From Caulobacteraceae bacterium (GTDB taxonomy: Bacteria > Pseudomonadota > Alphaproteobacteria > Caulobacterales > Caulobacteraceae), in NCBI GenBank assembly GCA_025351125.1, contig JANXWN010000362.1:1-21579 (forward strand): DNA of 21,579 nt. The letters run 5' to 3'. The notes under the pieces were generated by a model. That model was not told the origin of the DNA. It did not search any database and saw only the letters and a list, made by a program, of their open reading frames with translations. Position numbers and translations under genes: made by a program. Positions 1 to 6,895 of the stretch are shown piece after piece (the stretch's first letter is position 1; each line of letters begins with the position of its first letter).

Positions 1-710
1 TAGGACATGTGCTGATCAGCGCCGATTACAGCCAAATCGAATTGCGCCTGCTGGCCCACATTGGGGATATCGCGCAGCTCAAAACAGCTTTTCGCGAAGG
101 CCTCGACATTCACGCCATGACCGCCTCGGAAATGTTCGGCGTGCCCATCGCAGACATGTCGACCGAGACGCGACGACGCGCCAAGGCGATTAACTTTGGT
201 ATTATTTACGGCATTTCCGCGTTCGGACTAGCCAATCAGCTTTCTATTCCGCAGGAGGAGGCCGGACTTTACATCAAAACCTATTTCGAACGTTTCCCCG
301 GCATTCGCGCCTACATGGACGCGATGCGTGCTCAAGTGCGCCAGCACGCCTTCGTCACCACACTGTTTGGCCGCAAAATCAATATCCCGATCGTCCGCTC
401 CAAGTCGGTCGCGGAACGCCAGTTCGCCGAACGCGCGGCGATCAACGCGCCGATCCAAGGCGCGGCCGCCGACATCATGCGCCGCGCCATGATCCGTATG
501 CCCGGCGCCTTGAAAGCCGCGGGACTGTCGGCGCGCATGCTGCTGCAGGTGCATGACGAACTGGTGTTCGAAGCGCCCGAAGCCGAGGCGGATCGCGTGT
601 GCGTGATCGCACGACGGGTGATGGAACACGCGGCGGAGCCAGCCGTGGGCATTTCCGTGCCACTGACCGTCGATGCGCGGGCCGCCGCCAATTGGGAAGC
701 GGCGCACTGA
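1..710 (+). CDS. polA: DNA polymerase I, C-terminal polymerase domain (5'-truncated by window edge)
   Basis: This is the 3' end of the gene for DNA polymerase I, which fills gaps during Okazaki fragment maturation and excision repair. The reading frame is open from base 3 (G-H-V-L-I-S-A-D-Y-S), so the GTG at 9 is internal and the gene begins upstream of the window. Three family-A polymerase motifs are visible: motif A (DYSQIELR), with the metal-binding Asp; motif B (RRRAKAINFGIIYG), with the nucleotide-binding Lys and Tyr; and motif C (QVHDELVFEAP), with the second catalytic Asp. About 235 residues are present, the palm and fingers of a protein usually near 900 residues. The TGA stop shares its A with the ATG of the next gene, which suggests translational coupling to the glycosyltransferase. 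No sign of damage is seen. Confidence 0.97.
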   Translation, partial: GHVLISADYSQIELRLLAHIGDIAQLKTAFREGLDIHAMTASEMFGVPIADMSTETRRRAKAINFGIIYGISAFGLANQLSIPQEEAGLYIKTYFERFPGIRAYMDAMRAQVRQHAFVTTLFGRKINIPIVRSKSVAERQFAERAAINAPIQGAAADIMRRAMIRMPGALKAAGLSARMLLQVHDELVFEAPEAEADRVCVIARRVMEHAAEPAVGISVPLTVDARAAANWEAAH

Positions 711-1816
711 TGCGAATTCTTTTGGCCACCGACGCTTGGGCGCCGCAAGTAAACGGCGTGGTGCGCACGTTGACGCGCGTGGTGGCCGAACTGCGTGACA
801 TGGGAGAGGAAGTCGAAGTCATCAGTCCCGACCAATTCCCCACCTTCCCCTTGCCAACCTATCCGGAAATAAAGCTGGCCATGGGCGCGCACGACAAGGT
901 GCAGGAGCGATTCAAAGCCTTCGAGCCTGAAGCGATTCACATCGCCACAGAAGGTCCGCTGGGGCTGGCGGCGCGGCGAATCTGCCTCGACTGGAAGTTA
1001 CCCTTCACCACCAGCTATCACACCCGATTTCCCGAATATGTGTCGGCGCGTTTTCCCGTGCCCTTGGCGGCGGGGTATGCCTACATGAAATGGTTTCATC
1101 GCCCATCCGGACGGCTAATGGTTGCGACCGAGACCATGCGCGAAGAGCTGCAGCGGCACGGATTTTTAAATATTTCCTTGTGGTCCAAAGGTCTGGACAC
1201 CGAGATGTTCCATCCGCGGCGCCAAGGCGAGCCCGACGTGTTCGCGGGATTTGTGCGGCCGGTTTGGTTGAACGTCGGGCGGGTAGCCGTCGAAAAAAAT
1301 ATCGAATCATTTGTCAAACTGGATTTACCCGGCACGAAAGTCGTCGTCGGCGACGGCCCCCAGCGCGAAGAGTTGGCGACGAAATATCCCGACGTGGTGT
1401 TCGCCGGCTCCAAATTCGACGCCGACCTGGCCGCTCACTATGCGTGCGCCGACGTTTTCGTCTTTCCTTCGCTGACCGACACCTTCGGGTTGGTCATTTT
1501 GGAGGCCTGGGGCGCGGGGACACCGGTGGCCGCCTTCACCGCGCCCGGTCCGGCTGACATCATTCCCGAATCCGGCGCCGGCGTGCTGGCGATCGGCCAA
1601 ACAAGCGGTCTCGCGGAGGCATGTTTGGAGGCATTGAAAATTGACCGGATCACGGTACGCGACGTGGCGTTGGGATATTCGTGGCGGGCCTGCGCTGAAG
1701 AATTCCAGCGCCTGCTACAGCCCTATCCAGAGCCGGAAAAGAGCCGATTTTGGCGACGTTTGCGACGGTTGGCGCGGCTCAGGCGAAAACCCGTACCGAC
1801 GGCCGGGGTCGCTTAG
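710..1816 (+). CDS. GT4-family glycosyltransferase
   Basis: A 368-residue GT-B glycosyltransferase of the GT4 family. The N-terminal acceptor domain begins at once with the typical first strand and loop (RILLATDAWAPQVNGVVRTL). The C-terminal nucleotide-sugar domain carries a strand-loop (WLNVGRVAVEKN) and the motif DTFGLVILEAWGAGTPV. In that motif the usual E-x7-E is D-x7-E, a form I associate with the subgroup of alpha-mannosyltransferases and glycolipid glucosyl- or sulfoquinovosyltransferases. The start is the ATG overlapping the polA stop; upstream codons in the same frame read through polA and do not resemble the family. The last 25 residues or so are rich in Arg and Trp and could touch the membrane. 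It probably acts on a lipid or envelope acceptor at the cytoplasmic face. Donor and acceptor cannot be read from the sequence. Confidence 0.88.
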   Translation: MRILLATDAWAPQVNGVVRTLTRVVAELRDMGEEVEVISPDQFPTFPLPTYPEIKLAMGAHDKVQERFKAFEPEAIHIATEGPLGLAARRICLDWKLPFTTSYHTRFPEYVSARFPVPLAAGYAYMKWFHRPSGRLMVATETMREELQRHGFLNISLWSKGLDTEMFHPRRQGEPDVFAGFVRPVWLNVGRVAVEKNIESFVKLDLPGTKVVVGDGPQREELATKYPDVVFAGSKFDADLAAHYACADVFVFPSLTDTFGLVILEAWGAGTPVAAFTAPGPADIIPESGAGVLAIGQTSGLAEACLEALKIDRITVRDVALGYSWRACAEEFQRLLQPYPEPEKSRFWRRLRRLARLRRKPVPTAGVA

Positions 1817-1838
1817 TTTCCATGGCGAGACGTCGGTC

Positions 1839-2035
1839 ATGAACCCACGGACGGTCTATCCCCTTGAAGGCGGCTGCGGCTGTGGCGCCGTGCGGTATCG
1901 GATGGGGACGGCGCCGCCGTTTCTGAATATTATGATCCTCCCGCCTACCGGCCGCGCACGAGCCTCGCGCGGCGTGCGGCCTACGCGCGTTATCTTTCCC
2001 GACAGCACGCCCGGATTGTCCCGCGAACGTCACAA
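1839..2035 (+). pseudogene. Decayed GFA (CENP-V/GFA fold) family gene, internally deleted
   Basis: The ATG at 1839 opens a frame that reads LEGGCGCGAVRYRM. This is the hallmark N-terminus of the glutathione-dependent formaldehyde-activating-like (GFA) zinc-fold family. Within about ten codons the resemblance stops. A second frame, offset by the equivalent of a frameshift, then reads EYYDPPAYRPRTSLARRAAYARYL from about 1925, which resembles the C-terminal end of the same family (EYYDP... SLARR). The middle, which should hold the CxxC zinc ligands, is missing. I interpret this as one gene that lost its core by deletion with a frame change. The end is approximate because no native stop is clear. 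The first frame stays open into the next gene, so a readthrough product is possible but unlikely. Recognition rests on two short motifs. Confidence 0.5.
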
Positions 2036-2069
2036 TTTGGGTTCACGCTTGAAAAAAGGGAGATCGTCA

Positions 2070-2438
2070 ATGACCACGACCGCGGATATCGCCGCCGACC
2101 TTGTCGAATTGTGCAAGGCCGGAAAATTCACCGAGGCGGGTGAAAAATATTGGGCTGACAATGTCACAAGTGTCGAGGCCGGGGCGCCGGCGGGCGGCGA
2201 TCCGGTCAGCCGCGGCAAAAGCGCGGTAAAGGGCAAGGGTGAGTGGTGGGCCGCAAACCACGATATTCATTCGATGGAGGTGCACGGCCCCTATCTCAAC
2301 GCCGACCAATTCACCGTCCGCTTCGTCATCGACGTCACGTTCAAGCAAACCGGCCAGAGGATGCGGATGGACGAGATCGCCGTTTATACGGTTGCCGACG
2401 GCAAGATCGTCGAAGAACGTTTTTTTATAGGCGGTTGA
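2070..2438 (+). CDS. SnoaL/NTF2-like small protein
   Basis: A 122-residue protein with the pattern of the NTF2-like/SnoaL cone fold. An N-terminal helix (ADLVELCKAGKFTEAGEKYWADNVTSVE) is followed by beta strands ending in MDEIAVYTVADGKIVEERFF. The final strand is typical of SnoaL-like domains. The ATG at 2070 is chosen because a good ribosome-binding site (AAAAAAGGGAGA) lies just upstream and the fold begins there; the frame is open further upstream only because it runs through the decayed GFA gene. No catalytic residues can be assigned. Members of this fold include isomerases, dehydratases and small-ligand binders, so the substrate is unknown. It stands alone: the next gene faces it tail to tail with a gap of only 5 bases. 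Confidence 0.8.
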   Translation: MTTTADIAADLVELCKAGKFTEAGEKYWADNVTSVEAGAPAGGDPVSRGKSAVKGKGEWWAANHDIHSMEVHGPYLNADQFTVRFVIDVTFKQTGQRMRMDEIAVYTVADGKIVEERFFIGG

Positions 2439-2443
2439 CCAGC

Positions 2444-3466
2444 CTATTGCGCCGCCGCCGGCGCGCGCGTTCGGGCCTCCAAATCGACCCTTTGAGCCGT
2501 GATCGCGTCGAGCGTGGACATGGCGGCGGAAAGCTTGGCCTTATCGCCGCGGCGCTTGGCGGCGTAGACCGCGCCGGTCGCCTCCATTTCGCGAATCGGA
2601 AGCAGATGGCTGTCGTCGGCCGGTTCGAAGCCGCCGATACCGACGCGCCGAAGGGCAAGGCGTGCTTGGATCGCATCAGTCTGGCGGCCTTGACCATAAG
2701 TCAGAAAAAACTGACGGAGTTTTTCTCTGACCACCGGATCGAGGCTCTTTCGACGGATAACCGGATTTTGCGGTAAGCTCGACGAGCGCCACAACACAGT
2801 GACCGCGGCGCCGTCCACCCCCCCCAACCCCCGGTCAAGCGTTAGGGCCGCGGCGCTGACGGTCGCCAGATCAAGTTCACCCTTGGCGACGGCGGCGAGA
2901 TCACTTTCGGGGCCGGCGCCGATGCGCACACGTTTAAAACAGCTCTGCGGATCGATACCACGTGGGGCGAATAGATAGGTCAAAGGGGCGAGCGCGCCAG
3001 CGGTAGACCCCGCGTCCCCCATGGCCAGCGTCAGGGTCCGCTTGCAGCTTAAGGCGCGATCGAGGGTGAGTTTGCGTTTGGCGTTCGCGATCAGAACGGC
3101 CGTACGGTCGTCGGCGTCGACGGGATCATCCGTGCGGGCGAAGACCTCGCCGCCGCCACGCCGAACAGCTTCCAGCCCCGATTGATTGGAAACCAGGCCG
3201 GCGTCGACCGACTTGCGGCGCAGGGCCTCGATCAGAGCCGCCGTCGTGTCATACACCCTAAGCTTGACCTTCAACCCGGTCCGGCGCTCCATATCGGCGA
3301 GTACCGGTCGCCACGCCGCGTCGGCGAGGCGCGCGGGCCCCGCCGACAGAACGGCGAAATGAATTTCCCCCGCGGTCTCACCACCCTGCGGAGCGCCGGC
3401 CCGGCCACAGGCGGCCAATAAAGCCGCCGACAGAGCTACGGCGCAAAGGCGGCGGCGCGTCGTCAT
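2444..3466 (-). CDS. PhnD/SsuA/transferrin-type periplasmic substrate-binding lipoprotein
   Basis: A 340-residue exported lipoprotein. The signal peptide (MTTRRRLCAVALSAALLAAC) ends in a lipobox with Cys20 as the expected lipidated residue. The mature part begins with the strand of a type 2 periplasmic binding protein (IHFAVLSAGPARLADAAWRPVLADMERRTGLKV). It continues with DAGLVSNQSGLEAVRR and a second-lobe segment (LAMGDAGSTAGALAPLTYL...GID), as in the PhnD-like phosphate/phosphonate-binding group. The ATG at 3466 has a GGGAGA ribosome-binding site; a TTG six codons earlier is less likely. No ABC permease or ATPase gene lies nearby, so it is an orphan binding protein, either a partner of a distant transporter or a sensory protein. 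It is divergent from the decarboxylase gene. The ligand is unknown and phosphonate should not be assumed. Confidence 0.8.
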   Translation of the reverse strand: MTTRRRLCAVALSAALLAACGRAGAPQGGETAGEIHFAVLSAGPARLADAAWRPVLADMERRTGLKVKLRVYDTTAALIEALRRKSVDAGLVSNQSGLEAVRRGGGEVFARTDDPVDADDRTAVLIANAKRKLTLDRALSCKRTLTLAMGDAGSTAGALAPLTYLFAPRGIDPQSCFKRVRIGAGPESDLAAVAKGELDLATVSAAALTLDRGLGGVDGAAVTVLWRSSSLPQNPVIRRKSLDPVVREKLRQFFLTYGQGRQTDAIQARLALRRVGIGGFEPADDSHLLPIREMEATGAVYAAKRRGDKAKLSAAMSTLDAITAQRVDLEARTRAPAAAQ

Positions 3467-3592
3467 TCGGGCCGTCTCCCCCAAAACATCTGACCTGCGA
3501 TAGGTGCTTTATACACGACCCGCGGGCGATGGATGTATCCCGGTCCGCGCCGCCCGTGATTTCCGCTTTACATCGGGGGGCTTGGTCCCTAT

Positions 3593-4918
3593 GTGCACCG
3601 CTCCGGCGGACCCGATGTCCTCATAAGCGCTGCTAACGCCGGTCTGGGTTTAACAACTTGCAGGGGGTTACGTGAATTGCACGTTTACCAATCTCCCCTG
3701 GACCTGGTCCGTGAGCGGTCACCGGAACGCCCTGTCGCCCTCGTGCGACCGAGCACCGTAGCCGCGGCGGCGCGCTGGTTCAGGTCTAATTTTTCGGGCG
3801 ATGTGCTCTACGCGGTGAAGGCCAACCCATCGCCGTGGATGATCCGCGCCTTAATAGAAAACGGCGTCACCGGCTTTGACGTCGCGTCGCTTTCCGAGGT
3901 CGCTTTGGTGGCGCAGCAAGCGCCGGGCGCCCACATGGCCTTCATGCACCCGGTCAAAAGCCGGGCGGCGATACGAGCCGCCTATTGTGACTACGGCGTG
4001 CGGACCTTCGCGCTGGATTCGCACGAAGAGTTGGCGAAAATCATCACCGCCACCGACACCGCCAAGGATCTCAACTTGATCGTGCGTCTCGCGGTGGACG
4101 CTTCGGGCGCGGCCTACAGTCTAAGCGGAAAGTTCGGGGTTTCAACGCTTGAGGCGCCCTTTATTCTGCTGGCGGCGCGCCGCGCGACTCAAGATTTGAT
4201 GGGTGTTTCGTTCCACGTCGGCAGTCAGTGTATGCGGCCGTCAGCTTATCAGGCGGCGATGGCGCAAACCTCACGCGCGCTCGTGCGCGCCGGCGTGTTC
4301 GCTGACGTCGTCGACGTCGGCGGAGGCTTTCCGTCGGTTTATCCGGGCATGGTTCCGCCGGATCTATCCGAATATGTCGCGGCCATTGAACGGGGCTTCA
4401 ATGATATGATGGTGCACGACACAACCGAACTTTGGTGTGAACCGGGTCGCGCCTTCGCCGCGGAGAGCGCCTCGATCCTCACCCGCGTCGAGCAACGCAA
4501 AGGTGATGCGCTTTACCTGAATGACGGCGCCTATGGTTCGCTGTTCGACGCGGCGCATGCCAAATGGCGGTTCCCGGTTAAACATCACCGGGCCGACGGC
4601 CAAGCGCGCGGCGCGCCAAAAGCCTTCCAGTTCTTCGGCCCGACCTGCGATTCCATAGACCATATGCCGGGCCCGTTTTGGCTGCCTGACGACGTGGCCG
4701 AGGGTGACTATGTCGAGGTGGGCATGCTGGGCGCTTACGGCGTCGCCATGGCCACGCGATTTAACGGCTTTGGCGACATCGATACCGTCCAAGTCGGCGA
4801 CGCACCGATGGCCTCCCTGTACGGCCTTGCGCCTCGCTCAATCCCCACGCCTCGCCACGAAACCAGCGCCGTCATCAAACTGCCGCGCGCCAAAAGCAAA
4901 AAACGCCGGCGGCGGTAA
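3593..4918 (+). CDS. Fold III PLP-dependent decarboxylase (ornithine/lysine decarboxylase family)
   Basis: A pyridoxal-phosphate enzyme of the alanine-racemase-fold ornithine/diaminopimelate/arginine decarboxylase group, most like ornithine or lysine decarboxylases. Visible motifs are YAVKANP (PLP Lys76), HVGSQ, GGGFP and EPGR (phosphate loop), and FGPTCDSIDHM with Cys352 and the following Asp, which complete the active site across the dimer. The C-terminal GAYG strand is also present. The CDS motif favours small diamine-forming enzymes over diaminopimelate decarboxylase; arginine decarboxylase SpeA would be much longer. The expected reaction is ornithine to putrescine, or lysine to cadaverine. 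The start is uncertain: GTG 3593 gives 441 residues, but the first 28 are unlike the family. TTG 3677, behind AGGGGG, would give 413 residues starting just before the conserved region. The tail ends in a run of Arg and Lys. It is followed by the DHS-like gene. Confidence 0.88.
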   Translation: MHRSGGPDVLISAANAGLGLTTCRGLRELHVYQSPLDLVRERSPERPVALVRPSTVAAAARWFRSNFSGDVLYAVKANPSPWMIRALIENGVTGFDVASLSEVALVAQQAPGAHMAFMHPVKSRAAIRAAYCDYGVRTFALDSHEELAKIITATDTAKDLNLIVRLAVDASGAAYSLSGKFGVSTLEAPFILLAARRATQDLMGVSFHVGSQCMRPSAYQAAMAQTSRALVRAGVFADVVDVGGGFPSVYPGMVPPDLSEYVAAIERGFNDMMVHDTTELWCEPGRAFAAESASILTRVEQRKGDALYLNDGAYGSLFDAAHAKWRFPVKHHRADGQARGAPKAFQFFGPTCDSIDHMPGPFWLPDDVAEGDYVEVGMLGAYGVAMATRFNGFGDIDTVQVGDAPMASLYGLAPRSIPTPRHETSAVIKLPRAKSKKRRRR

Positions 4919-5076
4919 CGACCGACTTCTCTTCCTCTTTGAGGAAAGTACCGCCGCAGGCGGGGAAGGAGGCCGGCAGCCCATCCGCCCCCGCTAGCAA
5001 AGCAATCGCCCCCTTCGTTTCGGCGCAAGAGGGCGCCGATCCACTTCCCGAGAAGGGGAAGAGAAAGAGACTTGTG
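4919..5076 (+). promoter_or_regulatory. Foldable spacer between decarboxylase and DHS-like gene
   Basis: This 158-base gap holds several inverted repeats. TTCCTC (4932-4937) pairs with GAGGAA (4941-4946), CCGCC (4951-4955) with GGCGG (4959-4963), and CTTCCC (5044-5049) with GGGAAG (5056-5061). In addition TTCTCTTC (4927-4934) is complementary to GAAGAGAA (5058-5065), which would compete with the local hairpins. The purine-rich run at 5051-5070 is the only candidate ribosome-binding site for the downstream ATG at 5077, so these structures could hide or free it. No T-run terminator is seen, so transcription may continue through. A regulatory role is inference; it could also be a dispersed palindromic repeat. 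Confidence 0.4.
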
Positions 5077-6123
5077 ATGAACGCCTCTAAGCCCAACACC
5101 AAGGCCGAGCTGCTTTCGAAAGTGGTCGAGCACGTCGACATCACGGCTTATGACGCGCGACCGGTGATCGACGCCATGCGCAAGATGAGCTTCACATCGC
5201 GCGACACCGCGCGGGCGTCGGACATCTTCAACATGGCGATCGAGGACAAGGATTGCTCGGTGTGGCTTACCTTGGCCGGATCGACCAGCGCTGGGGGCTG
5301 CATGCACGTCTATCGCGACATGATCAAATACGGCATGGCCGACGTGGTCGTCGCCACGGGAGCCTCGATCATCGACATGGATTTCTTCGAGGCTCTGGGT
5401 TTCAAGCACTATCAGGCGCAAGGCGGCGTCGACGACCGCGACCTTCGGGCCCTCTACATCGACCGGATTTACGACACCTATATCGACGAGGAAGAACTTC
5501 AGGCCTGCGACCACGCCATCAAGGCGATCACCGATTCCTTGGAGCCTCGCCCGTATTCCTCGCGCGAATTCATCCACGAAATCGGCAAATGGCTCGCCGC
5601 CGGCAACGCTAAAAAGCCCGGCAGCTTGATCCAAACCGCCTACGAAGAAGGCGCGCCGATCTTCTGCCCGGCCTTTACCGATAGCTCGGCGGGATTCGGC
5701 CTGGTCAAACACCAAGTCGAGCGCATCAAGGCCAAGCAGCCCTACGTGTGCATCGATGCCGTCGCCGATTTCCGCGAACTCACCGACGTCAAGATCGCCG
5801 CCGGTACAACAGGCCTGTTCATGGTCGGCGGCGGCGTGCCGAAGAACTTCGCGCAAGACACCGTGGTCTGCGCCGAAATCCTGGGCGTCGAAGCCGAAAT
5901 GCATAAATACGCCGTGCAAATCACTGTCGCCGACGTCCGCGACGGGGCCTGTTCGTCTTCGACTCTGAAAGAGGCCTGCTCGTGGGGTAAGGTGGACGTG
6001 ACGTGGGAACAAATGGTCTTCGCCGAAGCCACCACCGTAGTGCCCCTGATCGCCTCAGACGCCTACCATCGCGGCGGCTGGCGGACGCGGGGGAAGCGGC
6101 GGTTCGCGGGTTTGTTTGGGTGA
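5077..6123 (+). CDS. Deoxyhypusine synthase-like polyamine synthase (probable homospermidine-type synthase)
   Basis: A 348-residue NAD-dependent enzyme of the deoxyhypusine synthase family. The Rossmann-like segments ADVVVATGASIIDMDFFEALGFKHY, PAFTDSSAGFG, and GLFMVGGGVPKNFAQD match the family. The reactive lysine motif is present as EACSWGKV (Lys305), equivalent to the lysine that forms the enzyme-imine intermediate in the eukaryotic enzyme. Where human DHS has GGGVVKHH, this protein has GGGVPKNF, and the SDSGARPDEA stretch is replaced by SSSTLKEA, so the substrate site has changed. Bacteria lack eIF5A, the normal acceptor. Known bacterial homologues transfer an aminobutyl-type group between small amines to make homospermidine or guanidino analogues. 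With the adjacent decarboxylase as putrescine source, homospermidine is the likely product. ATG 5077 is chosen behind a purine-rich run; an upstream extension to 4939 reads as low-complexity spacer. Confidence 0.87.
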   Translation: MNASKPNTKAELLSKVVEHVDITAYDARPVIDAMRKMSFTSRDTARASDIFNMAIEDKDCSVWLTLAGSTSAGGCMHVYRDMIKYGMADVVVATGASIIDMDFFEALGFKHYQAQGGVDDRDLRALYIDRIYDTYIDEEELQACDHAIKAITDSLEPRPYSSREFIHEIGKWLAAGNAKKPGSLIQTAYEEGAPIFCPAFTDSSAGFGLVKHQVERIKAKQPYVCIDAVADFRELTDVKIAAGTTGLFMVGGGVPKNFAQDTVVCAEILGVEAEMHKYAVQITVADVRDGACSSSTLKEACSWGKVDVTWEQMVFAEATTVVPLIASDAYHRGGWRTRGKRRFAGLFG

Positions 6124-6295
6124 GGGGTCAGGCGAAAGTTTAAAGCGCGCCCAAACGACCTGATTGCAGCAATTTTGGGTAGCTAAATCGGGGCCAACAT
6201 TGTGGAAACAGGCTCTCCCTATCCGAAAATCCATCGGTCGTGTCGATGGCCACATATTTCTGCGGCAACGCGACATTTGACGTCTACTTTCCCAC

Positions 6296-6312
6296 ACGGC
6301 ATTTTTTGCCGT
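6296..6312. promoter_or_regulatory. Inverted repeat abutting the antitoxin start codon
   Basis: ACGGCA (6296-6301) and TGCCGT (6307-6312) form a perfect 6-base inverted repeat around five T, ending at the base before the antitoxin ATG at 6313. A third copy of ACGGCA lies at 6334-6339, inside the coding region. No Shine-Dalgarno sequence is visible between the repeat and the ATG. VapB-type antitoxins usually repress their own operon by binding such repeats, so this is a candidate operator. A small hairpin affecting translation is the alternative. Confidence 0.4.
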
Positions 6313-6522
6313 ATGAGCGAAATGCGGAAAATTACGGCAATTCTCCCTGCAGAACTCTTAACCTGCGCCACGGACGCGTCCGGTCTCAGTCTCACCGAGA
6401 CCTTGAAACAGGCTTTGCGCGATTTCAATCATCGCGCTGCCGGCCAGAAGCTGTTGGCCATGCGCGGCAAGGTCGAATTCGCCCTCGACTGGCAAACCTT
6501 GCGCGGCAAGGATGAGGCGTGA
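6313..6522 (+). CDS. VapB-like ribbon-helix-helix type II antitoxin
   Basis: A 69-residue protein. The N-terminal strand (MRKITAILPAELL) and two helices (SLTETLKQALRDFNHRAAGQKLL) fit a ribbon-helix-helix DNA-binding domain. The C-terminal stretch (MRGKVEFALDWQTLRGKDEA) resembles the toxin-wrapping tail of VapB antitoxins paired with PIN toxins. Two starts are possible, ATG 6313 and ATG 6322; neither has a clear Shine-Dalgarno sequence, and the second places the family-like MRKIT at the N-terminus. Its TGA overlaps the GTG of the following toxin gene by four bases (GTGA), the usual coupled arrangement. The partner toxin is broken, so this antitoxin is now an orphan at this locus, although its DNA-binding part looks intact. 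It may still repress its own promoter or neutralise a related toxin elsewhere. Confidence 0.75.
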   Translation: MSEMRKITAILPAELLTCATDASGLSLTETLKQALRDFNHRAAGQKLLAMRGKVEFALDWQTLRGKDEA

Positions 6523-6895
6523 TCGCGGTCGACGCTTGCGTCGTGATTCCGTTTTTGGCGGGCGACTCGATCCCGCACGCCGAAGCCTTCGCGCGATTGC
6601 TCGCCTCCGACGAAGCCGTGTTGGCGCCGTCCACCGTCGCCGAACTGTTGTCCGACCCCAAAGGCGGCCCGTAAACCGCGTCTCTCATCGAAGGGCTAAA
6701 AGTCCTTGATCTGGAGAACGGTTATTGGGGGCGCGCGGGTCTGTTATGCGCCTCTCTGCGGAGCGCGGGCCGCAAGGCGGCGCTCGGCGACGCGCTGGTC
6801 GCTCAGGCTGCCTCGACGCGGATGTCGCGCTCTTAACCTGCGATGCCGATTTCGCGGCCTTCGCCGCGCTGGCGGGGCTGAAACTAGCGGAGTGA
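6519..6895 (+). pseudogene. Broken VapC-like PIN-domain toxin
   Basis: Read across frames, this is a PIN-domain ribonuclease toxin. The start GTG at 6519 opens IAVDACVVIPFLAGD (first metal-binding Asp) and continues to STVAELLSDPKGGP (conserved Glu). A TAA stop at 6672-6674 interrupts the frame. The same frame then continues SLIEGLKVLDLENGYWGRAGLL...LGDALVAQA (third acidic residue). Near 6807-6809 one base seems lost, because the end of the domain, CLDADVALLTCDADFAAFAALAGLKLAE with the last acidic residues, lies in the next frame and ends at TGA 6893-6895. All PIN landmarks are recognisable, so both lesions look recent. The TAA could come from a single C-to-T change in a CAA codon. No full-length toxin can be made without suppression and frameshifting. 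Two independent lesions make sequencing error unlikely. Confidence 0.8.

Noticed and set aside
4735..6012. A long minus-strand open frame opposite the DHS-like gene.
   Set aside because: It is a shadow of the DHS-like gene and the decarboxylase end: rich in Asp, His and Val, with no recognisable motif. The plus strand carries clear family motifs.
6114..6156. GTTTGGG / CCCAAAC inverted repeat around the DHS-like stop as a terminator.
   Set aside because: The loop would be 29 bases and no T-run follows; chance pairing is just as likely.
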